From an uncultured Pseudohongiella sp. (GTDB lineage Bacteria > Pseudomonadota > Gammaproteobacteria > Pseudomonadales > Pseudohongiellaceae), in contig CACJWK010000005.1 of NCBI GenBank assembly GCA_902597095.1, positions 52,390-116,389 on the forward strand: a stretch of DNA of 64,000 bases. The letters run 5' to 3'. Below the pieces are notes generated by a model. The model was not told where the DNA came from, did no database searches, and saw nothing but the letters and a program-made list of their open reading frames with translations. Below, piece by piece: positions 1 through 9,514 of the stretch. The position numbers and the translations under genes were made by a program. Position 1 is the stretch's first letter. Each line of letters opens with the position of its first letter.

Positions 1-1458
1 CCCTATGAAGGCATCCCGCTTGAGACCGGATATATCACGTCTTCCTCTCCGCCCATCGTGGTGAATGACACCATTGTGGTGGGCAACTCTGCGGAACAGG
101 GCTACCACCAGGCGCGCATAGAAAATGTTCCCGGCGATATCCTCGCCTATGATCTGCGCACCGGCGATTTCAAATGGAAATTCAATGTCATTCCTAAGCC
201 CGGAGAATACGGCCACGAAACCTGGGAAAACGATGCCTGGGAATGGACCGGAGACGTGTCTTCCTGGGCGCCCCTCTCGGCTGATCCGGAAAACGACTTG
301 GTCTACGTTCCGACCAACAGCGCGACCATCGATTACTACGGGGGTTTTCGCCCGGGCGATAATCTCTACGGTGCGAGTATCATTGCGCTCAACGCCAGTA
401 CCGGTGAGCGCGCGTGGCACTTTCAGTTCGTCCATCACGAAATCTGGAACTTTGATACGCCGACAGCGCCTGTGCTGATGGATCTCAGCGTAGACGGGCA
501 GGAGATTCCTGCTGTGGTGCAGGCGACCAAGCAGGGCTGGTTGTACGCCTTCAACCGCCTCACCGGTGAGCCGGTCTGGCCGATTGAGGAACGTGCGGTT
601 CCGGCATCAATCGTGCCGGGAGAGGTTCTTTCCCCTACGCAACCCCACGTGACCTGGCCAGAACCCTATTCCATGCAGGGAATCGGTGAAGAGGATCTGC
701 TGGATTTCACGCCTGAGCTGAAGGAGCAGTCACTGGCTACCATGGAAGACTATGTGATGGGGGGGCTATTTAATCCACCGATACACGCTGACAATCCCAT
801 GGGTAAGTATGCGGCCATGAACTGTCCCGGCGGGGCGGGTGGCGTGAACATCACTTCACCGCCGGTGGCTGACCCTGTGAACAATGTCTTTTACCTGTCA
901 GAGCACACCGCGTGTTTTGCCTTGCGGCTGATTCCGGGCGAGGAGGCTGATCTGCTGTTCCCGAACTCGACCGGCACAACTACCGCGCAATATGCTAATG
1001 GCGTGCCCGGCGCCACCGCGCGGCCTCCGCGCCATCCGAGCGGCCTGCCAATCTGGAAACCGCCCTATAGCACGATCGTCGCCTATGATATGGACACCGG
1101 TGAGAAGAAATTTACTGTACCTACCGGTGAAACGCCGCAGCGCTATAAGGACGCCTTTGAACGCGCGGGGGTCGCGGAATCAGTCTACGGTAATACCGGT
1201 ACCGGTGCTCTGGTGCCAATGGTCGTAACGCCTACCATGCTGGTGTATTCCGACCAGGCCTCCGACGGTACCCCTATGCTGTGGGCTCTGGACAAAGATA
1301 CCGGCGAGATTGCGGCCAAGATGGAAGCGCCCGCTCGCTCAAGCTACGGTATGAGCAGTTGGGTGCACGAAGGGCATCAGTACATCATGCTGCAGACCAG
1401 CTCCAAGTTGACCGCGCTGGCTCTGCCTGCTGCTCAGGCGGAAAGTGGGGCACACTGA
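1..1458 (+). CDS. PQQ-dependent dehydrogenase (quinoprotein, glucose-dehydrogenase-like), 5' end missing
   Basis: The reading frame is open from base 1, so the start lies outside the window. The protein is a PQQ beta-propeller enzyme of the GCD-like type, expected to oxidise a sugar or alcohol in the periplasm and pass electrons to quinone or cytochrome. Propeller 'tryptophan docking' repeats such as DTGEKKF and KDTGEIAAKM are visible, as are the block around VHHEIWNFDTPTAP and a later conserved lysine (QATKQGW). No CxxCH heme motif is present in this part. At the position of the catalytic Asp of E. coli GCD (Asp466, 27 residues before Lys493) there is Asn (WNFD). A bidirectional terminator separates it from the convergent pckA. 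The exact substrate cannot be told. Confidence 0.88.
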   Translation, partial: PYEGIPLETGYITSSSPPIVVNDTIVVGNSAEQGYHQARIENVPGDILAYDLRTGDFKWKFNVIPKPGEYGHETWENDAWEWTGDVSSWAPLSADPENDLVYVPTNSATIDYYGGFRPGDNLYGASIIALNASTGERAWHFQFVHHEIWNFDTPTAPVLMDLSVDGQEIPAVVQATKQGWLYAFNRLTGEPVWPIEERAVPASIVPGEVLSPTQPHVTWPEPYSMQGIGEEDLLDFTPELKEQSLATMEDYVMGGLFNPPIHADNPMGKYAAMNCPGGAGGVNITSPPVADPVNNVFYLSEHTACFALRLIPGEEADLLFPNSTGTTTAQYANGVPGATARPPRHPSGLPIWKPPYSTIVAYDMDTGEKKFTVPTGETPQRYKDAFERAGVAESVYGNTGTGALVPMVVTPTMLVYSDQASDGTPMLWALDKDTGEIAAKMEAPARSSYGMSSWVHEGHQYIMLQTSSKLTALALPAAQAESGAH

Positions 1459-1472
1459 TTTGTCTCAGCGAT

Positions 1473-1504
1473 AAAAAAAGGCGGCCACTGGCCGCCCTTT
1501 TTTT
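1473..1504. terminator. Bidirectional intrinsic terminator
   Basis: A perfect 7-bp G+C stem (1480-1486 with 1490-1496, loop ACT) is flanked by seven A on the left and a T-run on the right. It can therefore stop transcription from both sides. It lies between the 3' ends of the convergent PQQ dehydrogenase and pckA genes, 15 bp after the first and about 40 bp beyond the second. Confidence 0.93.
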
Positions 1505-1541
1505 GCCTTCACTCCTCCCGCGCAAGGGTTTGCTGCAGTCT

Positions 1542-3191
1542 TCAGACCTGAGGGCCAGCTGCAACCAGCGCCGCCGCAGACGGGTCGTCGGTGAATTTAT
1601 CGAAATTCCGGATGAACAGAGTGGCCAACTTTTTCGCTCTTGAGTCCCACTCAGCGGGCTCGTCAAAGCTCTTACGTGGATCCAGAAGCGCTGCATCGAC
1701 GCCGGCTACCGAGAGTGGCACTGCGAGATCGAAATAGGGCAACTGCTCGGTATCCGCTTCATCGATGCTGCCATTAAGGATGGCATTGATTATATGGCGT
1801 GTCGCCCCGATCGAGATCCGCTTGCCGGTACCATTCCAGCCGGTGTTGACCAGATACGCTCGTGACCCTGCGGCCTGCATTCGTTCTACCAGCACTTCTG
1901 CATAGCGGCTGGGATGAAGAGACAAAAAAGCCGCACCAAAACAACTGGAGAAAGTCGGGGTGGGTTCAGTTACCCCGAGCTCGGTCCCTGCCAGTTTTGC
2001 GGTAAATCCTGAGAGGAAATGATACTTGGTCTGTGCATCGGTTAATTTCGAGACCGGCGGGAGAACGCCGAAGGCATCCGCCGTCAGAAAGATGACCTGC
2101 TTGGCGTGATCTCCCACGGACGCAGGCTTCACGATATTTTGAATATGGTAAATCGGGTAGGACACCCGGGTATTTTCAGTCCGGGAGCTGTCGCTGTAGT
2201 CAACCCTCCCTGTTTCATCCACGGCGACATTCTCCAGCAGAGCGTCGCGTCTGATCGCCTGATAGATGTCCGGCTCATGATCTGGACTCAGATTGATTGT
2301 TTTCGCATAACAGCCGCCTTCGAAATTGAAGACGCCCTGTTCGTCCCAGCCATGTTCATCATCCCCGATCAAGGCCCGATCGGGGTCGGTAGAGAGGGTG
2401 GTTTTTCCTGTCCCAGACAGCCCGAAAAAAATCGCGGTAGAGCCGTCCTTGCCGACATTGGCTGAACAGTGCATTGAGGCGATACCCTGCAGCGGCAACA
2501 GATAGTTCATTACTGAGAACATGCCTTTTTTCATTTCGCCGCCATACCAGGTGCCGCCAATAAGCTGAATTCTTTCGGTCAGGTTGAAGGCAATGAAGTT
2601 CTCCGAGTTCAGGCCTTGCTTCTCCCAGTTGGGGTTCGTGCATTTGGCCCCGTTCATTACCACAAAATCTGGTTCAAAATCTGCCAGCTGCTCGGGGGTC
2701 GGTCGGATAAACATGTTTTTGACGAAGTGTGCCTGCCAGGCGACCTCTGTAATAAAGCGTACGCGAAGACGGGTTTTGGGGTCTGCCCCGCAGAATGAAT
2801 CAACAACGTAGAGCGCTTTACCGCTCAGCTGTTCGGTAACCAGATTCTTCAGATCACACCAGACCACTTCGCCGATGGCCTTGTTGTCGTTAACACCTTG
2901 ATCAGACCACCACACCGTGTCGCGGGTTGTGTCATCCTTCACCAGATATTTGTCTTTGGGAGAACGGCCGGTAAATTTTCCGGTATTTACCGATACGGCT
3001 CCTGATTCTGTGACGGTGGCGCGCTCACGGCCGCTCAGTGAGGGGGCTGTTTCATGCGCGAACAGGAGTTCATAACTGGGATTGTAGTAAATTTCCGCAA
3101 CGTCATGGATGTCGTATTGACTGAGGTCAGGGAGGATTTCGATTTCTTCAGATTGAACAGTAGCTTGCACAGATATGCACTCCGTCTGCAT
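1542..3191 (-). CDS. pckA: Phosphoenolpyruvate carboxykinase (ATP)
   Basis: Cytoplasmic gluconeogenic enzyme converting oxaloacetate and ATP to PEP, CO2 and ADP (EC 4.1.1.49). The 549 residues match the usual family length. Visible motifs are TGRSPKDK (residues 74-81), the kinase-1 P-loop GLSGTGKTT (257-265) and the kinase-2/metal motif LIGDDEHGW (274-282). The start at 3191 gives a slightly long N-terminus before the conserved LPDLSQYDI block; no strong Shine-Dalgarno sequence is seen. It is monocistronic and ends at the bidirectional terminator. Its presence fits growth on organic acids or amino acids rather than sugars. Confidence 0.97.
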   Translation of the reverse strand: MQTECISVQATVQSEEIEILPDLSQYDIHDVAEIYYNPSYELLFAHETAPSLSGRERATVTESGAVSVNTGKFTGRSPKDKYLVKDDTTRDTVWWSDQGVNDNKAIGEVVWCDLKNLVTEQLSGKALYVVDSFCGADPKTRLRVRFITEVAWQAHFVKNMFIRPTPEQLADFEPDFVVMNGAKCTNPNWEKQGLNSENFIAFNLTERIQLIGGTWYGGEMKKGMFSVMNYLLPLQGIASMHCSANVGKDGSTAIFFGLSGTGKTTLSTDPDRALIGDDEHGWDEQGVFNFEGGCYAKTINLSPDHEPDIYQAIRRDALLENVAVDETGRVDYSDSSRTENTRVSYPIYHIQNIVKPASVGDHAKQVIFLTADAFGVLPPVSKLTDAQTKYHFLSGFTAKLAGTELGVTEPTPTFSSCFGAAFLSLHPSRYAEVLVERMQAAGSRAYLVNTGWNGTGKRISIGATRHIINAILNGSIDEADTEQLPYFDLAVPLSVAGVDAALLDPRKSFDEPAEWDSRAKKLATLFIRNFDKFTDDPSAAALVAAGPQV

Positions 3192-3294
3192 GACTTAGAA
3201 AAGTAGTATTACTACAGGATCAAGAGAGGCTGGGGTGTCGCGTAAGAAGCCCGCGATGGCAAAGGTGTGGCCAGAAAGGCCAACAAACGCATTT

Positions 3295-3999
3295 TTAGTG
3301 CTGTTGTCTACCTTCATTCACAATGATAGCGACCGCTAAGTCGCCGACATTAGTTATTTGATACGCTGAACCCGGCTCCCGCCAGGCCCACTCGCCGGCG
3401 TAGGCCAATTCCCGGGCCAGACCATCTTCGCGACTGACCCGAACGGTGCCTTCACTGCCCAGGATCACGAAACTCGGATTGATGTGGTGCTGCATGGCGG
3501 TTGTTTCACCGGGCGCCAGTTCATAGCGGTATGACCGGAACCAGGCGTTTTCAATCTCAGGCGCGATTTCCATTCCGCCCGGTTCGTCACTGTCACTGAT
3601 CAGTTCCCCGGCGCCATCGTGGACAAGGGCCATGATGTGAAACAGACCCGGCCCGTCGTTGCTGACCTTGTGAGTGAGCGGGTCTGAGGCATAGTCGATG
3701 TTGACCCCGACACGTCCATTCTGCGGACCGCCGGCGAGGCTGATATAGGTGAGCAGGATGGCCTGATCATGAACGTGGGCGAAGGACTCATCCCCGGGTT
3801 TCAGACGCACGTCGAGCAGATAAAGCTGGCCGTGCTGGCGAACGGGACGATGACGCGGCTCATCGAGTAAATGCACAACGCGCTCGCCGTCGAATGCATT
3901 CTGCTGTGCCAAGGCGGTTTGCCAGAATGGCAGCCACAGCGTGAGCATGAGGCAGCTGGCCTTAAAGGGAAAACATCGTCGGTTCAGGGTGTGTAGCAT
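3295..3999 (-). CDS. Secreted cupin-domain protein
   Basis: 234-residue protein with a Sec signal peptide (hydrophobic stretch ending at ALAQQ, about residue 33). Cupin-like features are a His-rich strand (FAHVHDQAILL) and a second segment (TTAMQHHINPSFVILGSEGTVRV) resembling the two cupin motifs, so a small beta-barrel, possibly metal-binding, is expected in the periplasm. No catalytic assignment can be made. It is transcribed in the same direction as pckA but lies about 100 bp upstream of it. A second, unrelated secreted cupin lies at 42.2 kb. Confidence 0.75.
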   Translation of the reverse strand: MLHTLNRRCFPFKASCLMLTLWLPFWQTALAQQNAFDGERVVHLLDEPRHRPVRQHGQLYLLDVRLKPGDESFAHVHDQAILLTYISLAGGPQNGRVGVNIDYASDPLTHKVSNDGPGLFHIMALVHDGAGELISDSDEPGGMEIAPEIENAWFRSYRYELAPGETTAMQHHINPSFVILGSEGTVRVSREDGLARELAYAGEWAWREPGSAYQITNVGDLAVAIIVNEGRQQH

Positions 4000-4235
4000 A
4001 GCGACGGAACTACCGGACCGGGCTGTTTCGGAAGCACCGTATTATCCAGATCAATCGCTGCGTGTCACGCAGTTTTTAAGACAAACCCGGCGGCCAATCC
4101 AGACAGCAAAGTGGCGGCCGCGGTAAGAAGCAAGGTTTCTCGACAATATGACGGGCTGGCTGTCAGTCGCTCATGCGCTGAACGCGCGCTCTCGGGGGAT
4201 CCGTTGTTCCGGTGATTCTGGCGGCGAAGTTGACG

Positions 4236-5411
4236 CTAGCGGGGAACTGTTATGTCCCAGTTCAGTACCTGGTGCTTTTTGAGTATCCGGATCAGCTCGT
4301 CGTAGGGCACCGCCCGTAGCTCGCCACGAGCGCTACTGACCGTGGTGGCTTTGAAGATGGCATTGTAGATCGCTTCTTCAGTGGCTTCTGACACCGCCGC
4401 AAACAAAGGTGACATCGAAGCATTGACCAGTTCTTCAATAGCCACAGGTGATTCGCTGACGCGGGGCTTGCGCACAGCAGGATGGGTGGAAAAAGAAATC
4501 ACGTAATCCCCCGAACCGTTGCTGGCATAGGATCCGGTGCGGCCAAGTCCCATCAGTGCCCGAAAACCGAGCCGATCCAGACTGCGTGAACTGAGGGGGG
4601 CATCTGTTGCAACGACGAGCATGATCGAGCCGTCGTCTAGATCACCATCATCAGTCGGGGCGAGCTGATCCCGGTAGGGGTAGGTGCCCAGTTCTCTGCC
4701 AACCGGCGCCCCATTGATTGTCATGTATCCGCCATAATTGGTTTGCACCAGTACCCCGACGGTATAGCCTCCGAGTGACTCCGGCAGAACTCTAGAACTG
4801 GTGCCGATCCCTCCTTTCCAGCCGAACGCTTGAGTGCCTGTTCCGGCGCCAACACTGCCTTCAGCAACAACGCCACTGCTGGCTCTCGCCAGCGCGCTGA
4901 AAACCTGTTTTTGCTGAACAGGATCAGCCCACATATTGTTGATGCGACCGTCGTTCGTTTCGCCGACGACAGGATTGACGGTGTGCTCCCCCATGCCCGG
5001 TTGGGTGTAGACCCACTCTTTCAGTGCGTTGGCGGCGCTCCAGACACACAGCGTACAGGTAAGCAGAATCGGAGTTTCCAGTTCACCGAACTCTCTGATC
5101 TGGGTTTCCCCGATCATTTTGCCATAACCGTTCCCGACAGTGACCCAGGCAGGAATCGGATGAGTATAAAGATTACCCGGCGCCGGAATGATGGCGGTTA
5201 CGCCGGTCCGGATGTCGTCCCCTTCAATAACTGTTTCATGCCCCACCAGGACGCCATCTACGTCTGTTATGGCATTATATACTCCAGGTTCAAAAACTCC
5301 GACAACCAGGCCGGCCTCGCGTGCCCGAAGGCGATTTTCGGATTGCTCGGCTGCTTCCGCAGAGCTTACCTGGGCGAGCAGGAGGCTTGTTATCAATAGC
5401 TGTTTAATCAC
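4236..5411 (-). CDS. Secreted P1 family peptidase (DmpA-like aminopeptidase)
   Basis: 391-residue N-terminal-nucleophile hydrolase of MEROPS family P1 (DmpA/BapA/DegP1 group: L- and D-aminopeptidases, beta-peptidyl aminopeptidases). The autocleavage site is visible as Gly261-Ser262 within DDGSIMLVVATDAPL, which should create a beta subunit starting at the catalytic Ser. Other family blocks are ITDVDGVLVGHET and VVGETNDGRINN. Unlike DmpA it has a Sec signal peptide (ending near SSAEA, residue 20), so it should act in the periplasm on peptides. The gene appears monocistronic. D-amino-acid peptides are a possible substrate class but not proven. Confidence 0.93.
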   Translation of the reverse strand: MIKQLLITSLLLAQVSSAEAAEQSENRLRAREAGLVVGVFEPGVYNAITDVDGVLVGHETVIEGDDIRTGVTAIIPAPGNLYTHPIPAWVTVGNGYGKMIGETQIREFGELETPILLTCTLCVWSAANALKEWVYTQPGMGEHTVNPVVGETNDGRINNMWADPVQQKQVFSALARASSGVVAEGSVGAGTGTQAFGWKGGIGTSSRVLPESLGGYTVGVLVQTNYGGYMTINGAPVGRELGTYPYRDQLAPTDDGDLDDGSIMLVVATDAPLSSRSLDRLGFRALMGLGRTGSYASNGSGDYVISFSTHPAVRKPRVSESPVAIEELVNASMSPLFAAVSEATEEAIYNAIFKATTVSSARGELRAVPYDELIRILKKHQVLNWDITVPR

Positions 5412-5588
5412 GGTGCACTCTGTTGCGGAGGATCGAAATTACGTGTCTGAATCATACACCGTTCTGCCGACAAGCGCTTGACCAAACCGTTCAGTAGAGT
5501 CAGCTCCAAGCTGCAGGGCAGTTTTCAGACCGGCTGCAGCAGTTAAAATATCGGGCTCTCTTGTGCGTTTACTCCGGGCGGATAAATT

Positions 5589-7661
5589 GTGTACGATACC
5601 GGAGTCAGTGCGCCTCAAAGAATAATAATGTTGTTTCTAAAGCAAGCGCTTCGCGGTTATCGCGGTCATTCCCCGAAACCCACTTCGCAATCAAGCAGGT
5701 TGGTGTCTGCGCTTGGTCTGTTTGCCCTCATGACTGTCGCCTACGGGCAGGCACCGATTGCCGTCAACGAGGAAGTTCTGAAATCGGTCATGCGCGACGC
5801 CGATTCTTTCTCCCTGAAGGAGGGAAGCCCACCCGTCTATCGGGGTTTTAAGGGTGAGGCTGGCAGCGCAGACGCGGAATTGGTCGGTTATCTTTTTGAA
5901 ACACCGGATTATCCACCTGAAGAAGTAGGCTACAGTGCCCCCATCGACGTCCTCGTCGGAATTGACCTTCAGGGTACGCTGACCGGCATCGAAGTGCTGC
6001 ACTACATCGAGTCTTATAAAAGTATCCGCGGTGATTTCATCAACAGCGAATATTTCCCTCAACAGTTTTCCCGCAAGAACATTACCGAAGACTTTCGGGT
6101 CGGCAGAGACATTGATGGTATCTCCCGCGCAACGATAACCAGTTGGGCAGTAGCGCGGGGCGTCAGGGATTCTGCCCGTAAAATGGCACACAGCTATCTC
6201 CCGGATTCTGAGTATGTGGCGGCTACCAGCGGTGATGCAGTGGCACTGCGCGTGTACGAGGATCAGAGTTGGGATGACATGATCGAAAGTGGTCTGGTCA
6301 AGGAAATGCTGGTGATCCAGCCAGATCTCACTGAGCTTCATCTGTCACTCGCATTTATCGGACATGACGGCCTCGGAGAGCTGATGCTGGGAATCGATGA
6401 TTATTCCCGTGCGGACCGCGATGCCAGCAACCGGTCGCGGGAAGGTAAAATGCTGCTGGTAGGGATTGATGGCAATTCATCTCAGCCGTTCAGACAGGAG
6501 CGTCTGGCAATCAAGCAGGGGGATGAAGTCTATCCGGTTGAAAGGCGCCGGTTTGTCTATGCGGGTAGTGCAGACGCCGGCAAGATTAAAGATCGTACCC
6601 GCTTTGCGGGCGCTATTGTGCTGATCCCTGAGCTGGATCTGGCGGAGCCATTCTCAATCCTCTACAGCACTGAAGGAGTGGTCGGAGAGTTCGGCGGTAT
6701 TCATGAAATGGCCTATCAGGTGCCTGAACTCGCCCTCGCGCTCTCCGACGGAGGGCCCATCGCTCCTGAACTGATTACCCTGTCAGAGAATGACGCCGAG
6801 AGGTTTCAGTTTCCGGAAGAAACGGTTTGGACTGAGCTGCTTGACAGCGCACCTCTGTCAGAGGTGTTTGCCGTGCTTTTTATCTGTGCTCTGGTGATGA
6901 CGGCATTTGTCATGAAAAAGGAAATACTGCGATGGGCAGCGTTGACGGTGACTCTGATCTACCTGGGCTGGATGGACGGTGGTTTTGTCTCAGTTTCCCA
7001 TATCACCAATGGCATCAAATTAGGTCCTTCGTTGTTTCTGAATGATTTGCCTTTGCTGATCGTCATTGTGTTCACGGTGGTGACCGCTCTGCTGTGGGGT
7101 CGAATTTTCTGCTCTTCGCTATGCCCATTCGGTGCGCTGCAGGATTTCATCACACGAATCGTTCCCATACAGTTTCGCTATCAGGTGCCTCAGGCCGTTC
7201 ACGATCTAGCTATCTACTTAAAATACGCCATCCTGGCTTTTCTGGTCATGATGGCACTCGCCTATTCGGATTTGAGCCTCTTTCAGTACTTTGAGCCATT
7301 CGGAACGGTATTCTACATTTCCCGCTCAATAGTGCTCTGGGTTATTGCCGCAGGGTTTCTGCTCGGCGCTGTGTTCATCCCACGGTTTTATTGCCGTTAT
7401 GCCTGTCCGCTTGGAGCCTCCCTTGGCGTGGTTTCGCTGGTGTCACCGTTCAGAATCAAACGGGTGCAGCAGTGTGATGTCTGCAAAGTGTGTGAGCATG
7501 CCTGTCCGACCGGAGCGATCAGAGGTCCGGCGATTGATTTTAAGGAATGTGTCCGCTGCGACATTTGTGATTACAAGCTCATTGCAAAAGCCGGCGTATG
7601 TAAACATGATATCGAAACTGTCAAAGTCCGGGTAAAGCACTGGGGCGAAGCAACCGCCTAG
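5589..7661 (+). CDS. NosR/NirI-like membrane flavoprotein with polyferredoxin C-terminus
   Basis: 690 residues. After a leader or TM segment (about 38-52) comes a periplasmic FMN-binding domain with a flavinylation-type motif ISRAT (Thr182; family consensus S/T-G-A-T). Then follow a long periplasmic region, five or so TM segments (about 415-600) with two cytoplasmic cysteine motifs (CSSLCP and CRYACP), and a C-terminal 2[4Fe-4S] ferredoxin (CDVCKVCEHACP, then CVRCDICDY with a later Cys). NosR moves quinol electrons to N2O reductase, but no nosZDFYL genes are nearby. The start is uncertain: GTG 5589, or ATG 5628 (MLFLKQAL), which makes a cleaner leader. Confidence 0.88.
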   Translation: MYDTGVSAPQRIIMLFLKQALRGYRGHSPKPTSQSSRLVSALGLFALMTVAYGQAPIAVNEEVLKSVMRDADSFSLKEGSPPVYRGFKGEAGSADAELVGYLFETPDYPPEEVGYSAPIDVLVGIDLQGTLTGIEVLHYIESYKSIRGDFINSEYFPQQFSRKNITEDFRVGRDIDGISRATITSWAVARGVRDSARKMAHSYLPDSEYVAATSGDAVALRVYEDQSWDDMIESGLVKEMLVIQPDLTELHLSLAFIGHDGLGELMLGIDDYSRADRDASNRSREGKMLLVGIDGNSSQPFRQERLAIKQGDEVYPVERRRFVYAGSADAGKIKDRTRFAGAIVLIPELDLAEPFSILYSTEGVVGEFGGIHEMAYQVPELALALSDGGPIAPELITLSENDAERFQFPEETVWTELLDSAPLSEVFAVLFICALVMTAFVMKKEILRWAALTVTLIYLGWMDGGFVSVSHITNGIKLGPSLFLNDLPLLIVIVFTVVTALLWGRIFCSSLCPFGALQDFITRIVPIQFRYQVPQAVHDLAIYLKYAILAFLVMMALAYSDLSLFQYFEPFGTVFYISRSIVLWVIAAGFLLGAVFIPRFYCRYACPLGASLGVVSLVSPFRIKRVQQCDVCKVCEHACPTGAIRGPAIDFKECVRCDICDYKLIAKAGVCKHDIETVKVRVKHWGEATA

Positions 7662-7842
7662 TCAGCCCGATCGATGTTCTTTCGTAATGGAAATTCTCTG
7701 GCACTCCGAAGACAGACCGAGTCTCCGGCAGGCCGTTGAGTTGACTGGCTTGAGTTCGCCCGGCAGAACGCTCTGGCGTCATTGCGCATCAGCCCTGAAT
7801 TCGCTAGCTTAAGCCTCGCGCAACTAGGCCGAGAAGGAAGAC

Positions 7843-8697
7843 ATGCCCGAGATAAAACGCGGTAAGAAACTGAAGAACAGCGAGCAGCCCTGTCAGGCAG
7901 AGCTGGCAGACAAATTTGTCTGTTATCAACGTTCAGTACAGGAGCCGGATCATGAGGTTCGTGTTTTCGATCAGGTTTATCGGGACGCCTTTAACACCAA
8001 GCCACTGACTCTGAGAGAGGATTTTTGTGGCACATTTGCGGTGTCCTGCAAATGGGCTAAGTCAGACAAGAATCGCCAGGCGGTCGGGCTTGATATCTGC
8101 CCTGAAACGCTCGCTTGGGGTATTGAAAACAATCTCGGCAAGCTGAAAGCCAAAGTGGCAGAGCGAGTTGAAGTTCTCGAACAGGACGTGCGTTCAACAA
8201 CCGTACCGCAAGTTGATGTGCTGGCTGCCCAGAATTTCTCGTTCTGGTGCTTCAAAACCCGGGCAGAGGTCGTGAACTATTTCAAGATAGCCTATGAGAA
8301 TCTGGGAGAAAAAGGTGTCATGGTCATGGACATGATGGGAGGCAAGGAATGCTATGCCTCGGACGTGACCGACAAGCGCACGATCATCAAGGGCAAAGAC
8401 GGCTTCAAATACCACTGGGAGCAGGCCTATTTCAATCCCGTCACTGCCGACTGCTCGTTCTTTATCCATTTTAAATTCGGTGACGGCAGCATGATCAAAA
8501 AGGCATTCGAATACTACTGGCGGTTCTGGACTATCCCCGAGGTTCGCGAAATGCTGGCTGAAGCAGGATTCAGCATGAGTAAAGTGTACTGGGATATCGC
8601 CGACGAGGATGAAGATGCGGATTGGCAGGCGGTGGACGAAGCACCTAATGACGACAGCTGGCTTTGCTACGTAGTGGGTGTTAAGCAGGTGCAGTAA
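7843..8697 (+). CDS. Class I SAM-dependent methyltransferase
   Basis: 284-residue cytoplasmic protein. The family block LREDFCGTFAVSCKW precedes the SAM-binding strand (AVGLDICPETLAWG, with the acidic ribose-binding Asp). The later AQNFSFWCFKTR and the 'MVMDMMGG' strand are typical of an uncharacterised methyltransferase family. A purine-rich Shine-Dalgarno (GAAGGAAG) lies 4-11 bases before the ATG. The substrate is unknown. It stands alone between intergenic stretches. Confidence 0.85.
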   Translation: MPEIKRGKKLKNSEQPCQAELADKFVCYQRSVQEPDHEVRVFDQVYRDAFNTKPLTLREDFCGTFAVSCKWAKSDKNRQAVGLDICPETLAWGIENNLGKLKAKVAERVEVLEQDVRSTTVPQVDVLAAQNFSFWCFKTRAEVVNYFKIAYENLGEKGVMVMDMMGGKECYASDVTDKRTIIKGKDGFKYHWEQAYFNPVTADCSFFIHFKFGDGSMIKKAFEYYWRFWTIPEVREMLAEAGFSMSKVYWDIADEDEDADWQAVDEAPNDDSWLCYVVGVKQVQ

Positions 8698-8744
8698 AGA
8701 GCAGCAAACAAAAGTAAAGCAGAGCAAAGAACGTTGAGGATAGC

Positions 8745-8796
8745 CTGGGAAAATTAAAGAAACCCAGGGAAAATTGAGAAAGCCCAGAAAAATCCC
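8745..8796. repeat. Imperfect short tandem repeat after the methyltransferase
   Basis: Two and a half imperfect copies of an 18-20 bp purine-rich unit (CCTGGGAAAATTAAAGAA, then CCCAGGGAAAATTGAGAAA, then a shortened CCCAGAAAAATCCC). The CCTGGG of the first copy and CCCAGG of the second can also pair (8745-8750 with 8763-8768). It may be a decayed terminator or simple slippage product. No function is claimed. Confidence 0.4.
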
Positions 8797-8914
8797 TCAC
8801 AGACGAACAGCACCGAAGAGGCCGGACCGTCTCAGTATGGATGGCTGTTGATCAGGGGAGAAGTTCAATGGCTGGCTCCGCCCCATTGCTTGGCGGCAAA
8901 CAAGGGAGGGTAAT

Positions 8915-8940
8915 GCGGGTCAGTATCGGACCCGTCTTTT
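8915..8940 (+). terminator. Possible terminator, plus strand
   Basis: A 6-bp stem (CGGGTC 8916-8921 with GACCCG 8929-8934) is followed by TCTTTT. It lies 220 bp after the methyltransferase stop and just before the convergent DUF6482-like gene. The stem is short, so the call is tentative. Confidence 0.45.
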
Positions 8941-8944
8941 GTGC

Positions 8945-9280
8945 TCAATTGAGTCTGTCCGCGTCGCCCGGCTGCAGCGCATAGGCCTCGCCACCGATCA
9001 GCACTTCCAGGGTATTGTCCGACTTCTCTTCCGAAAGTCCGATCATTTCATCATAAGGGCTTTGATGCCGGAGCACCATTTCACCAATGGTCACATCCTT
9101 AAATTTGCTCTGCAAAGAAAGCTTGTTGAATGATTTCAGGAAGCTGCCCTGCTCGTCAGTGACGTAGCGCTCCTCATTGTCCATTTGTACAGAGACCAGA
9201 TAAAGACTCTGGTCGTGACAATGCAGGATGACTTTTTCGATGAAGTTAAGCTGGCGAAGCTCGGAGAGTTTAATTTTCAT
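8945..9280 (-). CDS. Small conserved protein, DUF6482-like
   Basis: 111-residue cytoplasmic protein without signal peptide or TM segment. The N-terminus (KIKLSELRQLNFIEKVILHCHDQ) and the following strand-rich, mixed-charge sequence resemble the small gammaproteobacterial DUF6482 proteins, recognised from memory of their pattern. No catalytic motif is seen. It is transcribed in the same direction as gabD, which ends about 235 bp upstream, so independent expression is likely. Confidence 0.62.
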   Translation of the reverse strand: MKIKLSELRQLNFIEKVILHCHDQSLYLVSVQMDNEERYVTDEQGSFLKSFNKLSLQSKFKDVTIGEMVLRHQSPYDEMIGLSEEKSDNTLEVLIGGEAYALQPGDADRLN

Positions 9281-9514
9281 GGCAGATTCCCCCGTTAGGT
9301 CACTGAAAGCCAGTACGCAGCGCGCACAGCGTTGGCTCAGTGCGCCGCGTCAATTCTTCCCGGATGCCGGGAGTAAAGGCTCTGCTGAGGTGGCTTTCCG
9401 CTTTGTGATTGCTTCAGCAGCACTTGGAGGATCCGATTCATAGTGCTCGCTTTTATGGGGGCAAACTCGCAGATCGTGGCATGGCGTCTGACCGCAGCGG
9501 CAGTGTGGAACGTG

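Noticed and set aside
5589..7661. Denitrification (nos) operon
   Set aside because: Only the NosR-like gene exists; neighbours are a peptidase and a methyltransferase.
8745..8796. CRISPR-like array
   Set aside because: Repeats are short, imperfect and directly adjacent with no spacers, and no cas gene is present.
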